Positions 1 to 8,341 of a DNA stretch of 64,000 nucleotides are shown here, piece after piece. The position numbers were made by a program, and so were the translations under genes. The stretch is from an uncultured Porphyromonadaceae bacterium. GTDB taxonomy: Bacteria > Bacteroidota > Bacteroidia > Bacteroidales > Muribaculaceae. The first letter of the stretch is position 1; the number at the start of each line of letters is the position of its first letter. The DNA lies in assembly GCA_902495075.1 (NCBI GenBank), contig CABUVO010000020.1, forward strand, positions 1 to 64,000, in the 5' to 3' direction. The notes under the pieces are model-generated. The model was not told where the DNA came from. It made no database searches and saw nothing but the letters and a program-made list of their open reading frames with translations.

Positions 1-17
1 GGTAATCGCCGCCTTAC
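1..17 (+). rRNA. 3' end of a 5S rRNA-like gene (partial)
   Basis: The first bases (GGTAATCGCCGCCTT) match the last bases of the 5S-like sequence at 98-155 (GGTAATCGCCACCTT) with one difference, and both are followed by the same kind of terminator. A 5S 3' end placed directly before a terminator is what the end of a bacterial rRNA operon looks like. The rest of the gene lies before the window. The call rests on the paralogous copy and on family knowledge, not on a covariance search. Confidence 0.5.
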
Positions 18-18
18 T

Positions 19-52
19 GAAGCCTCAGGGAGACCTGGGGCTTCTTTTTTTT
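19..52 (+). terminator. Intrinsic terminator of the rRNA operon
   Basis: GAAGCC and CAGG pair with CCTG and GGCTTC around a GAGA tetraloop (19-44), followed by eight T (45-52). A second copy of the same hairpin follows at 159-188, so the tail of the operon is duplicated. Confidence 0.85.
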
Positions 53-97
53 GCCTATTCTCCCCGATGGTGATGCACGCAATCACCGGCACCTTCC

Positions 98-155
98 CAC
101 GCCGCTGGTGATGGTTAACATTTGGGAAAGCGGGAGAGTAGGTAATCGCCACCTT
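98..155 (+). rRNA. Second, partial 5S rRNA-like copy
   Basis: The stretch contains CACGCCG, TGGT and GGGAGAGTAGGT in the order and spacing of the 3' half of 5S rRNA and ends with the same bases as the window start. The 5' half is not recognisable: the strand that should pair with GGTAATCGCCACCTT is absent upstream, where only a different short hairpin (around 64-89) is seen. It is therefore probably a truncated or diverged tandem 5S copy and not a working gene. A covariance-model scan would decide. Confidence 0.4.
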
Positions 156-158
156 ACT

Positions 159-188
159 GAAGCCTTAGGGAGACCTGAGGCTTTTTTT
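159..188 (+). terminator. Duplicated intrinsic terminator
   Basis: AAGCCTTAGG and CCTGAGGCTT pair around GAGA, followed by a T-rich tract. The sequence 141-183 repeats 1-43 with only a few changes, so this terminator was duplicated together with the 5S tail. Confidence 0.8.
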
Positions 189-289
189 ATTTTTATATGA
201 ACATGCGCGAGAATTATTTTAGAATGTATATGAAATAAATTATTCATATTTATTTTCGATTTTTATTATTTCATTAGCGAAATTTATAT

Positions 290-297
290 TAATTTTG
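290..297 (+). promoter_or_regulatory. Bacteroidota -7 box upstream of the 396 gene
   Basis: TAATTTTG fits the Bacteroidota -7 consensus TAnnTTTG. No good -33 TTTG is seen about 20 nt upstream (TATT at 267-270). If used, transcription would begin near 303, just before the paired palindromes at 311-355, which would then lie in the 5' leader. Confidence 0.4.
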
Positions 298-310
298 TAA
301 AAAATATTGA

Positions 311-355
311 AACGGGTGTACACCCGTTAGATTAGATGCCATTGGCATCTAATCT
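311..355. promoter_or_regulatory. Two adjacent perfect palindromes in a leader
   Basis: 311-328 is an 18-bp perfect palindrome (AACGGGTGT/ACACCCGTT). Directly behind it, 329-340 (AGATTAGATGCC) pairs perfectly with 344-355 across a 3-nt loop. Both lie between a -7 box (290-297) and the start codon at 396. They could be leader hairpins or paired operator sites; nothing in the sequence decides which. Confidence 0.5.
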
Positions 356-395
356 AATTGTGCTTATATTTTTAACATTAAATATTTATATGCTT

Positions 396-1604
396 ATGAA
401 AAAGTTTTTACTCTCTTTAGCCGTTCTGGCTCTCGGCGCTTCTGTAGCAAGTGCTACTGAATATACTCTTTATGACGCAACAGATGCAAACAAATCTGCT
501 TGGGATGCAAATTCAGCTACATCCGGATTTAAGAAATCCCTTTCTGTTGATGGTAAGTCCTTTACTTTGACTACTGACAAGGGCTCATCGACATCGGCTC
601 TTCGTAATCCTGGAACTGAATCTTATTCCATGCGCGTGTATATGGGTTCTTCACTCTCTATCGAGTCTTCAGATCTGACTATTAAATCTATTCTCATCAA
701 ATTTGATGACACTTCAAGTAATAAATATGTAAAAGAGTGCGTTTTGAGTGATGGCTGGACCGGAACACTTACTGGTGTAAATTATTTGTTGTCAAGTGCT
801 AATGGCTCTAAGAACATTACTTTGACAGCAAAGAATGCTCAGGTTCGTATTGTTTCAATAGTTGTATCAGATACTGAAATTACAGCTCCGGTGGATCCAG
901 ATCCTATTGATCCAACTCCTTCTGAGGCAGTGAGTGTTAAAAATGTAAAAGAAGCCATTGCACAGGCTTCAAAGACTGCCGTAAAAGTTGACTTCCAATT
1001 GACAGTAGCGTTCGTTAATTATAGTAATGTGTTTGCTGTTGATGCAGCCGGTGATTTTATTCAGGTTTATGGTCAAAACAGTTATAAAGCAAATGATGTA
1101 ATACCAGCTGGCTGGGAAGCTACATATGAATTATATGGTGACGTAACTCCGGAGTTGCTTCCTAAGTCAACTTTGCCAGCTGCAACAGAGCAAAATGTAT
1201 TCACACCTAAAGAGGTGAGCGCGTCAGAAATTTCAACTGCTCTTGTTAACAATGTTGTTCTTGTTAAGAATGTTGTTCTCGATACTGATTCTCCCGCTAC
1301 AAAAGACAACTTTACTGGTAAGGTTGGTGATGTTGAGCTTAGCTTGCGTAACAATTACACATTACCGAGTGTTGCCGCTGGAACTTATAACATGACTCTT
1401 CTCGTAACCGTTTATAAGGGGGCTCCTTCTCTTTATGTGATCAGCTATAACAATGATGGTAGCGGTGTTGCTGAGATTGAGGCTGAGGCTGCAGGCGAGG
1501 CTGTTTACTATAACCTTCAGGGTGTGAAAGTGGCTGAACCTGAGAATGGCCTTTATATCAAGGTTCAGGGCAATAAGGCAACTAAGGTGCTCGTTCGCAA
1601 ATAA
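396..1604 (+). CDS. Secreted protein with Por_Secre-like C-terminal tail, function unknown
   Basis: The frame is open from 336, but the start at 396 (residue 21 of the long frame) is chosen because it begins a clean signal peptide, MKKFLLSLAVLALGASVASA. The mature protein looks like two beta-rich domains joined by a Pro/Asp linker (PVDPDPIDPTPSE). The second half resembles OB-fold-like domains of Bacteroidota surface proteins, a weak resemblance. The last 30 or so residues (YYNLQGVKV, then GLYI, then KATKVLVR) form a short beta tail of the type IX/Por_Secre kind. Very similar tails occur in the proteins at 29680 and 31483. The gene stands alone between the rRNA tail and a terminator at 1701. 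I cannot assign an enzymatic activity. Confidence 0.75.
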   Translation: MKKFLLSLAVLALGASVASATEYTLYDATDANKSAWDANSATSGFKKSLSVDGKSFTLTTDKGSSTSALRNPGTESYSMRVYMGSSLSIESSDLTIKSILIKFDDTSSNKYVKECVLSDGWTGTLTGVNYLLSSANGSKNITLTAKNAQVRIVSIVVSDTEITAPVDPDPIDPTPSEAVSVKNVKEAIAQASKTAVKVDFQLTVAFVNYSNVFAVDAAGDFIQVYGQNSYKANDVIPAGWEATYELYGDVTPELLPKSTLPAATEQNVFTPKEVSASEISTALVNNVVLVKNVVLDTDSPATKDNFTGKVGDVELSLRNNYTLPSVAAGTYNMTLLVTVYKGAPSLYVISYNNDGSGVAEIEAEAAGEAVYYNLQGVKVAEPENGLYIKVQGNKATKVLVRK

Positions 1605-1700
1605 GCATAGCTTCCAAGGATAATCTGGATATTTCATAGATTGGAGTGGACCTGGATAGTCAACTTAGATATCTAAAAATATCCATATAACGGAAATTAA

Positions 1701-1735
1701 AATCTCACGCGGTTTAACTGCGTGAGATTTTTTTT
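1701..1735 (+). terminator. Intrinsic terminator after the 396 gene
   Basis: AATCTCACGC (1701-1710) pairs perfectly with GCGTGAGATT (1720-1729), followed by a T tract. The end of that T tract also supplies the TTTG of the next promoter. Confidence 0.85.
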
Positions 1736-1764
1736 GCTTATGTAACGGGGATTTGCTATATTTG
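1733..1764 (+). promoter_or_regulatory. Bacteroidota promoter of the ansA run
   Basis: TTTG at 1733-1736, a 20-nt spacer and TATATTTG at 1757-1764 match the -33/-7 consensus. The transcript would begin near 1771 and carries a small hairpin, GAAGTTGT (1773-1780) with ACAACTTC (1786-1793), before the start codon at 1832. Confidence 0.7.
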
Positions 1765-1831
1765 CAGTTTAAGAAGTTGTTTCTGACAACTTCAAAATTT
1801 ATTAAAGGTTGATAAAAATCATTTATAGCCT

Positions 1832-2887
1832 ATGAGTGGAGCCTTATCTAATGCAGATGCGAGACGCCCGCATATCCTGATTATTTATACCGGGGGCACG
1901 ATCGGTATGATCGAGAGTGCTGAAACAGGTGCGCTTGAACCGTTTGATTTTGACCATTTGATTGATAATGTGCCTAAAATCAAGATGCTGGACTATGATA
2001 TTGAAAATTTCCAGTTTGAGACTCCTCTGGATTCCTCTACAATGACACCGGACCATTGGGTGGAGATTGCTAAGGTGATAGATGACAATTACAATCTTTT
2101 TGATGGTTTCGTAGTTCTTCACGGAACTGACACTATGGCTTATACAGCATCAGCACTGAGTTTTATGCTCCAGAATTTGCGAAAACCGGTAGTGATCACG
2201 GGAAGTCAGTTACCTATAGGTGAAGTTCGCACGGATGGTGAGGAAAACCTTATAACTGCTTTGCAGGTTGCAGCTGCAAGGGATGTGGATGGCTCGCCGA
2301 TGGTGCAGGAGGTTGCTATCCTTTTCGAGAATTACCTCTGGAGAGGTAACCGCTCTACTAAGCATAGCTCTGACAATTTCAATGCATTCAAGAGTTCGAA
2401 TTATCCTCGCCTTGCAAAGATCGGTCTCGGCATTAGCTATAGGAAAGAAGCTCTATGGAGAACGATTGGAGATGTGCCTCTGATCGCGCAATATGGGCTT
2501 GACACAAATGTGATGTACCTGGATCTTTTTCCGGGGATAACGGAGAAAGTGGTGCGTCATCAGTTGTCAGCGCCCGGTCTGAAAGGGGTCGTGATGAAAA
2601 CATTCGGTGCGGGGAATGGTCCGACAACAGGATGGTTTATTGATGCCGTGAAGGAAGCTGTGGATCGTGGGGTGGTTATTGTCAATGTTTCTCAATGCGA
2701 TAACGGAATGGTGAATCCCACACGTTATCAGACAGGGACTGCACTTAATCGGGCAGGCGTGATATCCGGACATGACCTGACTTCGGAGGCAGCAATCACC
2801 AAACTGATGTTTTTGTTCGGTCAGGGGCTTACAGCCGAAGAAGTCAAGACCGGAATGGAGCAGCCGATAGCGGGAGAAATGGACTGA
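1832..2887 (+). CDS. ansA: Type I (cytoplasmic) L-asparaginase
   Basis: Hydrolyses L-asparagine to aspartate and ammonia. The N-terminal signature YTGGTIGM contains the nucleophile Thr23. The second signature LHGTDTMAYT supplies the Thr99-Asp100 pair used in catalysis. At 351 residues it is close to E. coli AnsA (338). There is no signal peptide, which fits the cytoplasmic type I enzyme and not the periplasmic type II. It begins a co-directional run: DUF3822 follows after 10 bp, then rsmD and ribBA. Its own consensus promoter lies at 1733-1764. Confidence 0.93.
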   Translation: MSGALSNADARRPHILIIYTGGTIGMIESAETGALEPFDFDHLIDNVPKIKMLDYDIENFQFETPLDSSTMTPDHWVEIAKVIDDNYNLFDGFVVLHGTDTMAYTASALSFMLQNLRKPVVITGSQLPIGEVRTDGEENLITALQVAAARDVDGSPMVQEVAILFENYLWRGNRSTKHSSDNFNAFKSSNYPRLAKIGLGISYRKEALWRTIGDVPLIAQYGLDTNVMYLDLFPGITEKVVRHQLSAPGLKGVVMKTFGAGNGPTTGWFIDAVKEAVDRGVVIVNVSQCDNGMVNPTRYQTGTALNRAGVISGHDLTSEAAITKLMFLFGQGLTAEEVKTGMEQPIAGEMD

Positions 2888-2897
2888 ATTAGAATTT

Positions 2898-3707
2898 ATG
2901 GATGAGAATATAACGACATATAGAGGTGTGAGGATAGATGACACAGCCGAATGGCGACTTGTCATCTATATCTCTGAGGTGGGTATGTCTGCTTATCTGA
3001 AGAATATTGAGAATCCTTTGGAACCTGTTGCTATTCTTTTTGAAGAGCAGTGGCAAAGAGACGAAACTTCTCTGCTTCATAACATAGAGACAGCAGTATA
3101 TGATCATCCTCAGCTTCTTGATGATTTCTCTACGGAGATAGTGATCTGCTCTCCTCGGGCAATGTGGGTTCCGGAGGAACTGGCAGTGGATTATGAGGAG
3201 CAGGCAAACCTTTATAATAAAGTTTACAAAGCAGAAGAGGGTGATATATTTTGCGACACGTTCAGCGGAATGAGTTGTCTTTATACCTTGACCCCCGGGC
3301 TGGCGGCATTTATGCGCCGCACACTTTCGGGAGCCAGAGTGTCGTGTCATCTGTCAGTTCTTGCACGCAGATTTATTAGCAGAGGTAGCGAGATGCCGCG
3401 CATATATGCTGACATTCGAGAAGGAGAGGTGGATTTTGTGGTTCTTGACGACCGCAGGATGCTTCTTTCTTCTACGCAAAGATGGCACGATAAAATGGAT
3501 ATTGCTTACCATATCTTCAATATTATGGATGTCTATGGGCTCGATCCGAAGAACACACAGGTGTCGCTGTCGGGAGAGCGAGATGTGAAGCAGTCGTTGG
3601 TCAAGACATTGCGTGAGCAGATTTATTATGTTATGCTAACGATGATGCCGTCAGCCGTTTCGAAAACCGAGATGCCCATAACAGCAGCAATTGCACTTTC
3701 AAGATGA
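2898..3707 (+). CDS. DUF3822 family protein
   Basis: A 269-residue soluble protein of the DUF3822 family, which in Bacteroidota is usually encoded directly before rsmD, as here (4-bp ATGA overlap with rsmD). No signal peptide or membrane segment is seen. The biochemical role of the family is not established. The tight coupling to a 16S rRNA methyltransferase gene suggests co-expression, though not necessarily a shared function. The family call comes from sequence recognition and gene order. Confidence 0.8.
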   Translation: MDENITTYRGVRIDDTAEWRLVIYISEVGMSAYLKNIENPLEPVAILFEEQWQRDETSLLHNIETAVYDHPQLLDDFSTEIVICSPRAMWVPEELAVDYEEQANLYNKVYKAEEGDIFCDTFSGMSCLYTLTPGLAAFMRRTLSGARVSCHLSVLARRFISRGSEMPRIYADIREGEVDFVVLDDRRMLLSSTQRWHDKMDIAYHIFNIMDVYGLDPKNTQVSLSGERDVKQSLVKTLREQIYYVMLTMMPSAVSKTEMPITAAIALSR

Positions 3708-4240
3708 GAATAATCAGAGGAAAATACGGAAGAAGACGTTTTGACGTGCCAAAAAATATTACGGCGCGTCCAACTACCGATTTCGCGCGTGAGAATCTTT
3801 TCAATGTGCTGGAGAATATGACAGATTTCGAAGGGATGACCGCTCTTGATCTTTTTGCCGGTACGGGTGCCATAAGCTGGGAATTTGTGTCGCGTGGTTG
3901 CGCACAGGTAACGGCTGTTGAACAGGCTCCGACACAGGCTGCTTTTATCCGTTCTGTTAAGGAGAAACTTGATGACACATCGCTGAAACTCATCAAAGGC
4001 GATGTGTTTCGCTTTATTGAAAGAGCTAAAGAGAAATATGATATAATATTTGCGGATCCGCCATATGATCATCCTCGCTTTGCGGAGATTCCCGGTCTCA
4101 TCCTTAATTCCGGGATGCTGAAAGAGGGGACAATCATAGTTGTGGAGCACAACAAAAATCACGACTTTTCGTCACTGCCTGGTTTCAGTCGCCATTTAGT
4201 GTACGGAAGCGTGAATTTTTCAATATTTGAACACAAATAA
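3704..4240 (+). CDS. rsmD: 16S rRNA (guanine966-N2)-methyltransferase RsmD
   Basis: Methylates N2 of G966 in 16S rRNA using S-adenosylmethionine. The SAM-binding motif DLFAGTG is at residues 49-55 and the N-methyltransferase motif DPPY at 118-121. The N-terminus MRIIRGKYGRRRF is typical of the family. At 178 residues the length is normal. The start overlaps the DUF3822 stop (ATGA), so the two are translationally coupled; ribBA follows after 18 bp. Confidence 0.92.
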   Translation: MRIIRGKYGRRRFDVPKNITARPTTDFARENLFNVLENMTDFEGMTALDLFAGTGAISWEFVSRGCAQVTAVEQAPTQAAFIRSVKEKLDDTSLKLIKGDVFRFIERAKEKYDIIFADPPYDHPRFAEIPGLILNSGMLKEGTIIVVEHNKNHDFSSLPGFSRHLVYGSVNFSIFEHK

Positions 4241-4258
4241 ATTCGAGCCACATTAATT

Positions 4259-5470
4259 ATGGAAAATATAAAACTGGATAGGATTGAGGATGCAATAGAG
4301 GATTTCCGAGAGGGTAAGTTTGTAATGGTTGTGGATGACGAAGACCGCGAAAATGAAGGCGATCTGATAATCGCAGCTGAAAAGATTACTCCTGAGGATG
4401 TGAACTTCATGCTTAAGAACGCGCGAGGCGTCCTTTGCGCGCCAATGACATTAGCTCGCTGCAAGGAACTTGATCTTGCTCCTCAGGTTGAAGATAACAC
4501 GTCGATGCTCGGCACTCCGTTTACAGTTACAGTAGATAAACTCGAGGGTTGCAGCACGGGAGTTTCTATCGATGATCGTTGCGCTACTATCAGAGCACTT
4601 GCAGATCCTGCTTCCATGCCTGAAACATTCGGTCGCCCGGGTCATATCAATCCTCTCTATGCACAGGACAGGGGTGTTCTCCAACGCACCGGACATACCG
4701 AAGCTGGTGTCGATCTCGCTCGTCTGGCAGGGCTTCAACCAGTTGCGGCTTTGATGGAGATAATGAGTGACGACGGGTCCATGGCTCGTCTACCCGAACT
4801 TCGTAAACGTGCTGATGAATGGGGTATCAAGCTTATCAGCATTCGAGACCTGGTGGCTTACCGTCTCCAGAATGATTCTCTCGTGGAGCAGGGCGAAGAG
4901 GTAAAGATGCCGACAGCTTACGGTGATTTCCGTCTGATACCTTTCCGTCAGAAAGACAACGGGCTTGAGCATGTTGCCCTTATCAAGGGAGATGTGAGCG
5001 ATGGCGAGCCGGTGCTTGTAAGAGTGCATTCATCTTGCATGACCGGCGATATTTTTGCATCAAAACGTTGTGAGTGTGGAGAACAGCTTCATCTCGCAAT
5101 GCAGATGATAGAGAAAGAGGGAAGGGGAGCTGTGATATATCTTAACCAGGAAGGTCGCGGCATTGGACTTATGGATAAGATACGTGCCTATAAACTTCAG
5201 GAAAATGGTCTTGACACTGTTGATGCCAATCTGCATCTCGGACATAAGGCTGACGAACGTGATTATGGTGTTGGAGCAAATATACTTCATGCGCTCGGCA
5301 TAAAAAAGATGCGTCTGATGACCAACAATCCCATGAAGAGAGTTGGGCTTGAGGGATATGGTCTTGAGATCACCGAGAATGTTCCTTTGGAGGTCGCCCC
5401 TAATGAGTATAACTCAAGATATATGCATACCAAGAAGGAGAGAATGGGACATGTTTTGAGTAAATTATAG
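4259..5470 (+). CDS. ribBA: Bifunctional DHBP synthase / GTP cyclohydrolase II (RibBA)
   Basis: Carries the two entry reactions of riboflavin synthesis: ribulose 5-phosphate to 3,4-dihydroxy-2-butanone 4-phosphate (N-terminal, about 1-205) and GTP to the pyrimidine precursor (C-terminal, about 206-403). The N-half has the acidic DDEDRENEGD loop and GHTEAGVDLARL. The C-half has the zinc ligands C260, C271 and C273 (SSCMTGDIFASKRCECG) and the YLNQEGRGIGL loop. No FMN riboswitch-like leader is seen; the gene appears to be read from the ansA promoter. Confidence 0.95.
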   Translation: MENIKLDRIEDAIEDFREGKFVMVVDDEDRENEGDLIIAAEKITPEDVNFMLKNARGVLCAPMTLARCKELDLAPQVEDNTSMLGTPFTVTVDKLEGCSTGVSIDDRCATIRALADPASMPETFGRPGHINPLYAQDRGVLQRTGHTEAGVDLARLAGLQPVAALMEIMSDDGSMARLPELRKRADEWGIKLISIRDLVAYRLQNDSLVEQGEEVKMPTAYGDFRLIPFRQKDNGLEHVALIKGDVSDGEPVLVRVHSSCMTGDIFASKRCECGEQLHLAMQMIEKEGRGAVIYLNQEGRGIGLMDKIRAYKLQENGLDTVDANLHLGHKADERDYGVGANILHALGIKKMRLMTNNPMKRVGLEGYGLEITENVPLEVAPNEYNSRYMHTKKERMGHVLSKL

Positions 5471-5473
5471 GAA

Positions 5474-5512
5474 AAAAGGTAAAGGTAATAGGGAAAAGGT
5501 AAAGGCAATAAG
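5474..5512 (+). repeat. Two tandem 20-bp purine-rich repeats
   Basis: AAAAGGTAAAGGTAATAGGG (5474-5493) is followed directly by a second unit with two changes (5494-5512). They fill the gap between the ribBA stop and the start of the S9 peptidase, so the copy next to the start would also act as its purine-rich ribosome-binding region. Confidence 0.6.
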
Positions 5513-5514
5513 AG

Positions 5515-8283
5515 ATGAAGAAAAGACATATCGCTTTGATGATGGCGGCTGCGCTGATGGCGGGGAGTGCTGTCGGAGCAAAGAAAGTGTTGGATCATAC
5601 CTCTTTCGATAATTGGAAAGGGGTGAAAAACACGAGCATTAGCAATAACGGAGAATGGGCGGCATATTCCGTGGATCCTCAAGAGGGCGACGGAGTGTTG
5701 TTCTTTTACAATACGCGCACGGGAAAGAAAGTGGAGATAGCGCGTGGCTATCAGGCTTCCTTTACTGCTGACGGGAAATGGGGTCTCGCCCTTGTGAAAG
5801 CCGAATATGCCAAGACCCGCAAAGCGAAAATCGATAAAAAGAAAGATCTTGATCTCCCTCAGGATTCTCTTGCGATAGTGAATCTTTCCACCATGAAGGT
5901 AGAGAAGATCGGAAATGTGCTATCTTATAAAGTGGGGAAAAAAGGTGGCGACTGGGTGGCTTATTCCTCATGCGACACCACCTATCTTTCCCAAAAGCTG
6001 ATGAAGGATAAAGATGCCGCCAAGCCATTGGTGGTACGCCATCTCCCGAGCGGAGTGCAGAAGGTAACCAAATGGGTTGACACCTATACTTTCGACAGAA
6101 ACGGGTTGCGTCTTGCCTTGAGTACTAAAAAGAATGCTAAAGATTCACTGTCAGCCAATGGCATCGGTCTGATTTCTTTACCCGACACATCATATGTAAT
6201 TCTCGACAGAGAGAAGAAATTTTACGGCACTCCTGTCTTTGATCACGAAGGGAAACAGCTGGCATATGTTGCAAGCAACGACAGTTCCAAGAGCGGAACC
6301 AAACGCACGTCACTGTATTGGTCGCGACTTGATGACACTATGAAAACACCTGTTGAGATCAAGAGCCTTTTTGTAACGTCAAAAGGTGATACGCTTCTTC
6401 CTAACCAATATACTAAACCGGAGTTCTCTCACAGTGGTCAAAGACTGATTTCAGGGGTTGCACCGATAATCGCACCAGACGACACTACAATAGTTGATTT
6501 TGAGAACCCCGCGCTTGATATATGGCGTTGGGATGCCCCGATGACTCCACCTCAGGAACTCAAGAATGTGAAATCTGCAAAGGAAAAAACGTATCCCGTT
6601 GTCATTGATCTTTCCGACATGAGCCAGCGTCTTGTTGACTCATCTGCGTTGGCTCGTGTCTCGGCTCCCAACAGATGGGATGGCGACTGGGCACTTGTGA
6701 AAGATCCGACAGAAAATGCGGTTGAAGGTCAGTGGAATTATTTTGCTCCCGTTGATATTGCTGTTGTAAACGTCAAGACAGGAGAACGCAGAAAACTGGG
6801 GAAAGTTCCGGCAGGTGAGGCTATGCTTTCGCCCGATGATAAATATGTGGTATGGTTTGATAATAAGAACTATTATTCATATAATATTTCAACTGGCGAC
6901 ACTGTGAACATAACAGCGAATATGCCCGAGCTTGTCTGGAATGATGAGGATGACCATCCGATGCCCGCGGAGGCATGGGGAGGAGCCTGCTGGGCTGAGA
7001 ATGATGATGCATTCTTGATTTACGATAAATTTGATATATGGGCACTTGATCCCAAAGGAGTGAAGAAACCGGAATGCATCACTGCCGGTGAAGGTAGAAA
7101 GCGTAACATCCGTTTCCGCTATAAACAGACCGATCCGGAAGAGCGGTTTGTTAAGCGAGGAAGCCAGATGCTTCTGGATGTGTTTGACTTTACTGATAAA
7201 TACAACGGATTGGCGACTACAACATATGGTAAGTCGCAGAAACCTGCGGTGGCAGTGCTCGACGGACATGCCTACACACAGGTGCGGAAGGCTCTCGACA
7301 AAAACGTATATACTTGGCAACGTGCCAATTTCTCGGAATCTCCTGATATCTGGCTTTGCACGAGCAATGATTTCGCAAAGGCACGTCGTCTGACAGATGC
7401 CAATCCGCAGATGAAGGATTATAGCTGGGGCACAGCTCAGCTCGTGAAATGGAGAGCTTATGATGGCAAGGAATCGGAAGGCGTGCTTTATGTGCCGGAA
7501 GATCTTGATCCGAACAAGAAATATCCGATGCTTTGCGTATTCTATGAGACAGGAAGTGAAGACCTGTATCGTCACTATACAATGGAACCTTCATGGAGTT
7601 GGGTGAACTATCCATTCTATGTTAGTCGCGGGTATGTCATCTTCGTTCCGGATATCCACTACACTCCCGGTATTCCCGGAGAGAGCTGCTATAATTACGT
7701 ATGCTCGGGAGCAGAGGAGATGTGTCGCCGCTATCCCTGGATTGACAAGGATTGTATCGGTATAGACGGACAAAGCTGGGGCGGTTATCAGACTGCTTAT
7801 CTTGTGACGCGCACAAACATGTTTGCATGCGCCGGATCCGGGGCTCCTGTAGCCAACATGACTTCCGCATTCGGAGGTATCCGTTGGGAATCGGGAGATT
7901 CGCGTCAGGCTCAGTATGAACAGGGACAGAGCCGTATCGGTAGAAATCTCTGGGAAGCTCCGGAGTTATATATCCAGAATTCGCCTCTTTTCCATGCCAA
8001 CAGGGTGAACACACCGTTGTTGATAATGCATAATGATCAGGATGGTGCGGTGCCATGGTATCAGGGAATAGAGATGTTCATGGCTCTCCGGCGTCTGCAG
8101 AAACCGGTGTGGATGTTGCAATATAACGGAGAAGCTCACAACATCCGTGCCCGTAAGAATCGGAAAGACATCACCGTTCGTCTGCAGCAGTTCTTTGATC
8201 ATTACCTCAAGGGTGATCCGATGCCTAAATGGATGAAAGAGGGTATTCCCGCTGTAAGAAAAGGACAGGAGCTGGGATACTGA
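5515..8283 (+). CDS. Secreted S9-family prolyl oligopeptidase-like peptidase
   Basis: A 922-residue periplasmic peptidase of the prolyl oligopeptidase (S9) clan. Residues 1-21 form a signal peptide. The long middle part is the expected beta-propeller and the last 250 or so residues the alpha/beta-hydrolase domain. The catalytic triad is visible: Ser754 in GQSWGG, Asp843 in DQDGAVPW, and His875 in GEAHN. Such enzymes release peptides or dipeptides in the periplasm. The gene follows ribBA by 44 bp and precedes the DUF1460 gene by 58 bp, a gap holding a short hairpin (8295-8309). Confidence 0.88.
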   Translation: MKKRHIALMMAAALMAGSAVGAKKVLDHTSFDNWKGVKNTSISNNGEWAAYSVDPQEGDGVLFFYNTRTGKKVEIARGYQASFTADGKWGLALVKAEYAKTRKAKIDKKKDLDLPQDSLAIVNLSTMKVEKIGNVLSYKVGKKGGDWVAYSSCDTTYLSQKLMKDKDAAKPLVVRHLPSGVQKVTKWVDTYTFDRNGLRLALSTKKNAKDSLSANGIGLISLPDTSYVILDREKKFYGTPVFDHEGKQLAYVASNDSSKSGTKRTSLYWSRLDDTMKTPVEIKSLFVTSKGDTLLPNQYTKPEFSHSGQRLISGVAPIIAPDDTTIVDFENPALDIWRWDAPMTPPQELKNVKSAKEKTYPVVIDLSDMSQRLVDSSALARVSAPNRWDGDWALVKDPTENAVEGQWNYFAPVDIAVVNVKTGERRKLGKVPAGEAMLSPDDKYVVWFDNKNYYSYNISTGDTVNITANMPELVWNDEDDHPMPAEAWGGACWAENDDAFLIYDKFDIWALDPKGVKKPECITAGEGRKRNIRFRYKQTDPEERFVKRGSQMLLDVFDFTDKYNGLATTTYGKSQKPAVAVLDGHAYTQVRKALDKNVYTWQRANFSESPDIWLCTSNDFAKARRLTDANPQMKDYSWGTAQLVKWRAYDGKESEGVLYVPEDLDPNKKYPMLCVFYETGSEDLYRHYTMEPSWSWVNYPFYVSRGYVIFVPDIHYTPGIPGESCYNYVCSGAEEMCRRYPWIDKDCIGIDGQSWGGYQTAYLVTRTNMFACAGSGAPVANMTSAFGGIRWESGDSRQAQYEQGQSRIGRNLWEAPELYIQNSPLFHANRVNTPLLIMHNDQDGAVPWYQGIEMFMALRRLQKPVWMLQYNGEAHNIRARKNRKDITVRLQQFFDHYLKGDPMPKWMKEGIPAVRKGQELGY

Positions 8284-8341
8284 TAATTAAAGCCGCGGGC
8301 AGTGCCCGCTAAACAGAACCGAAGTTAATAAACACAAAACT

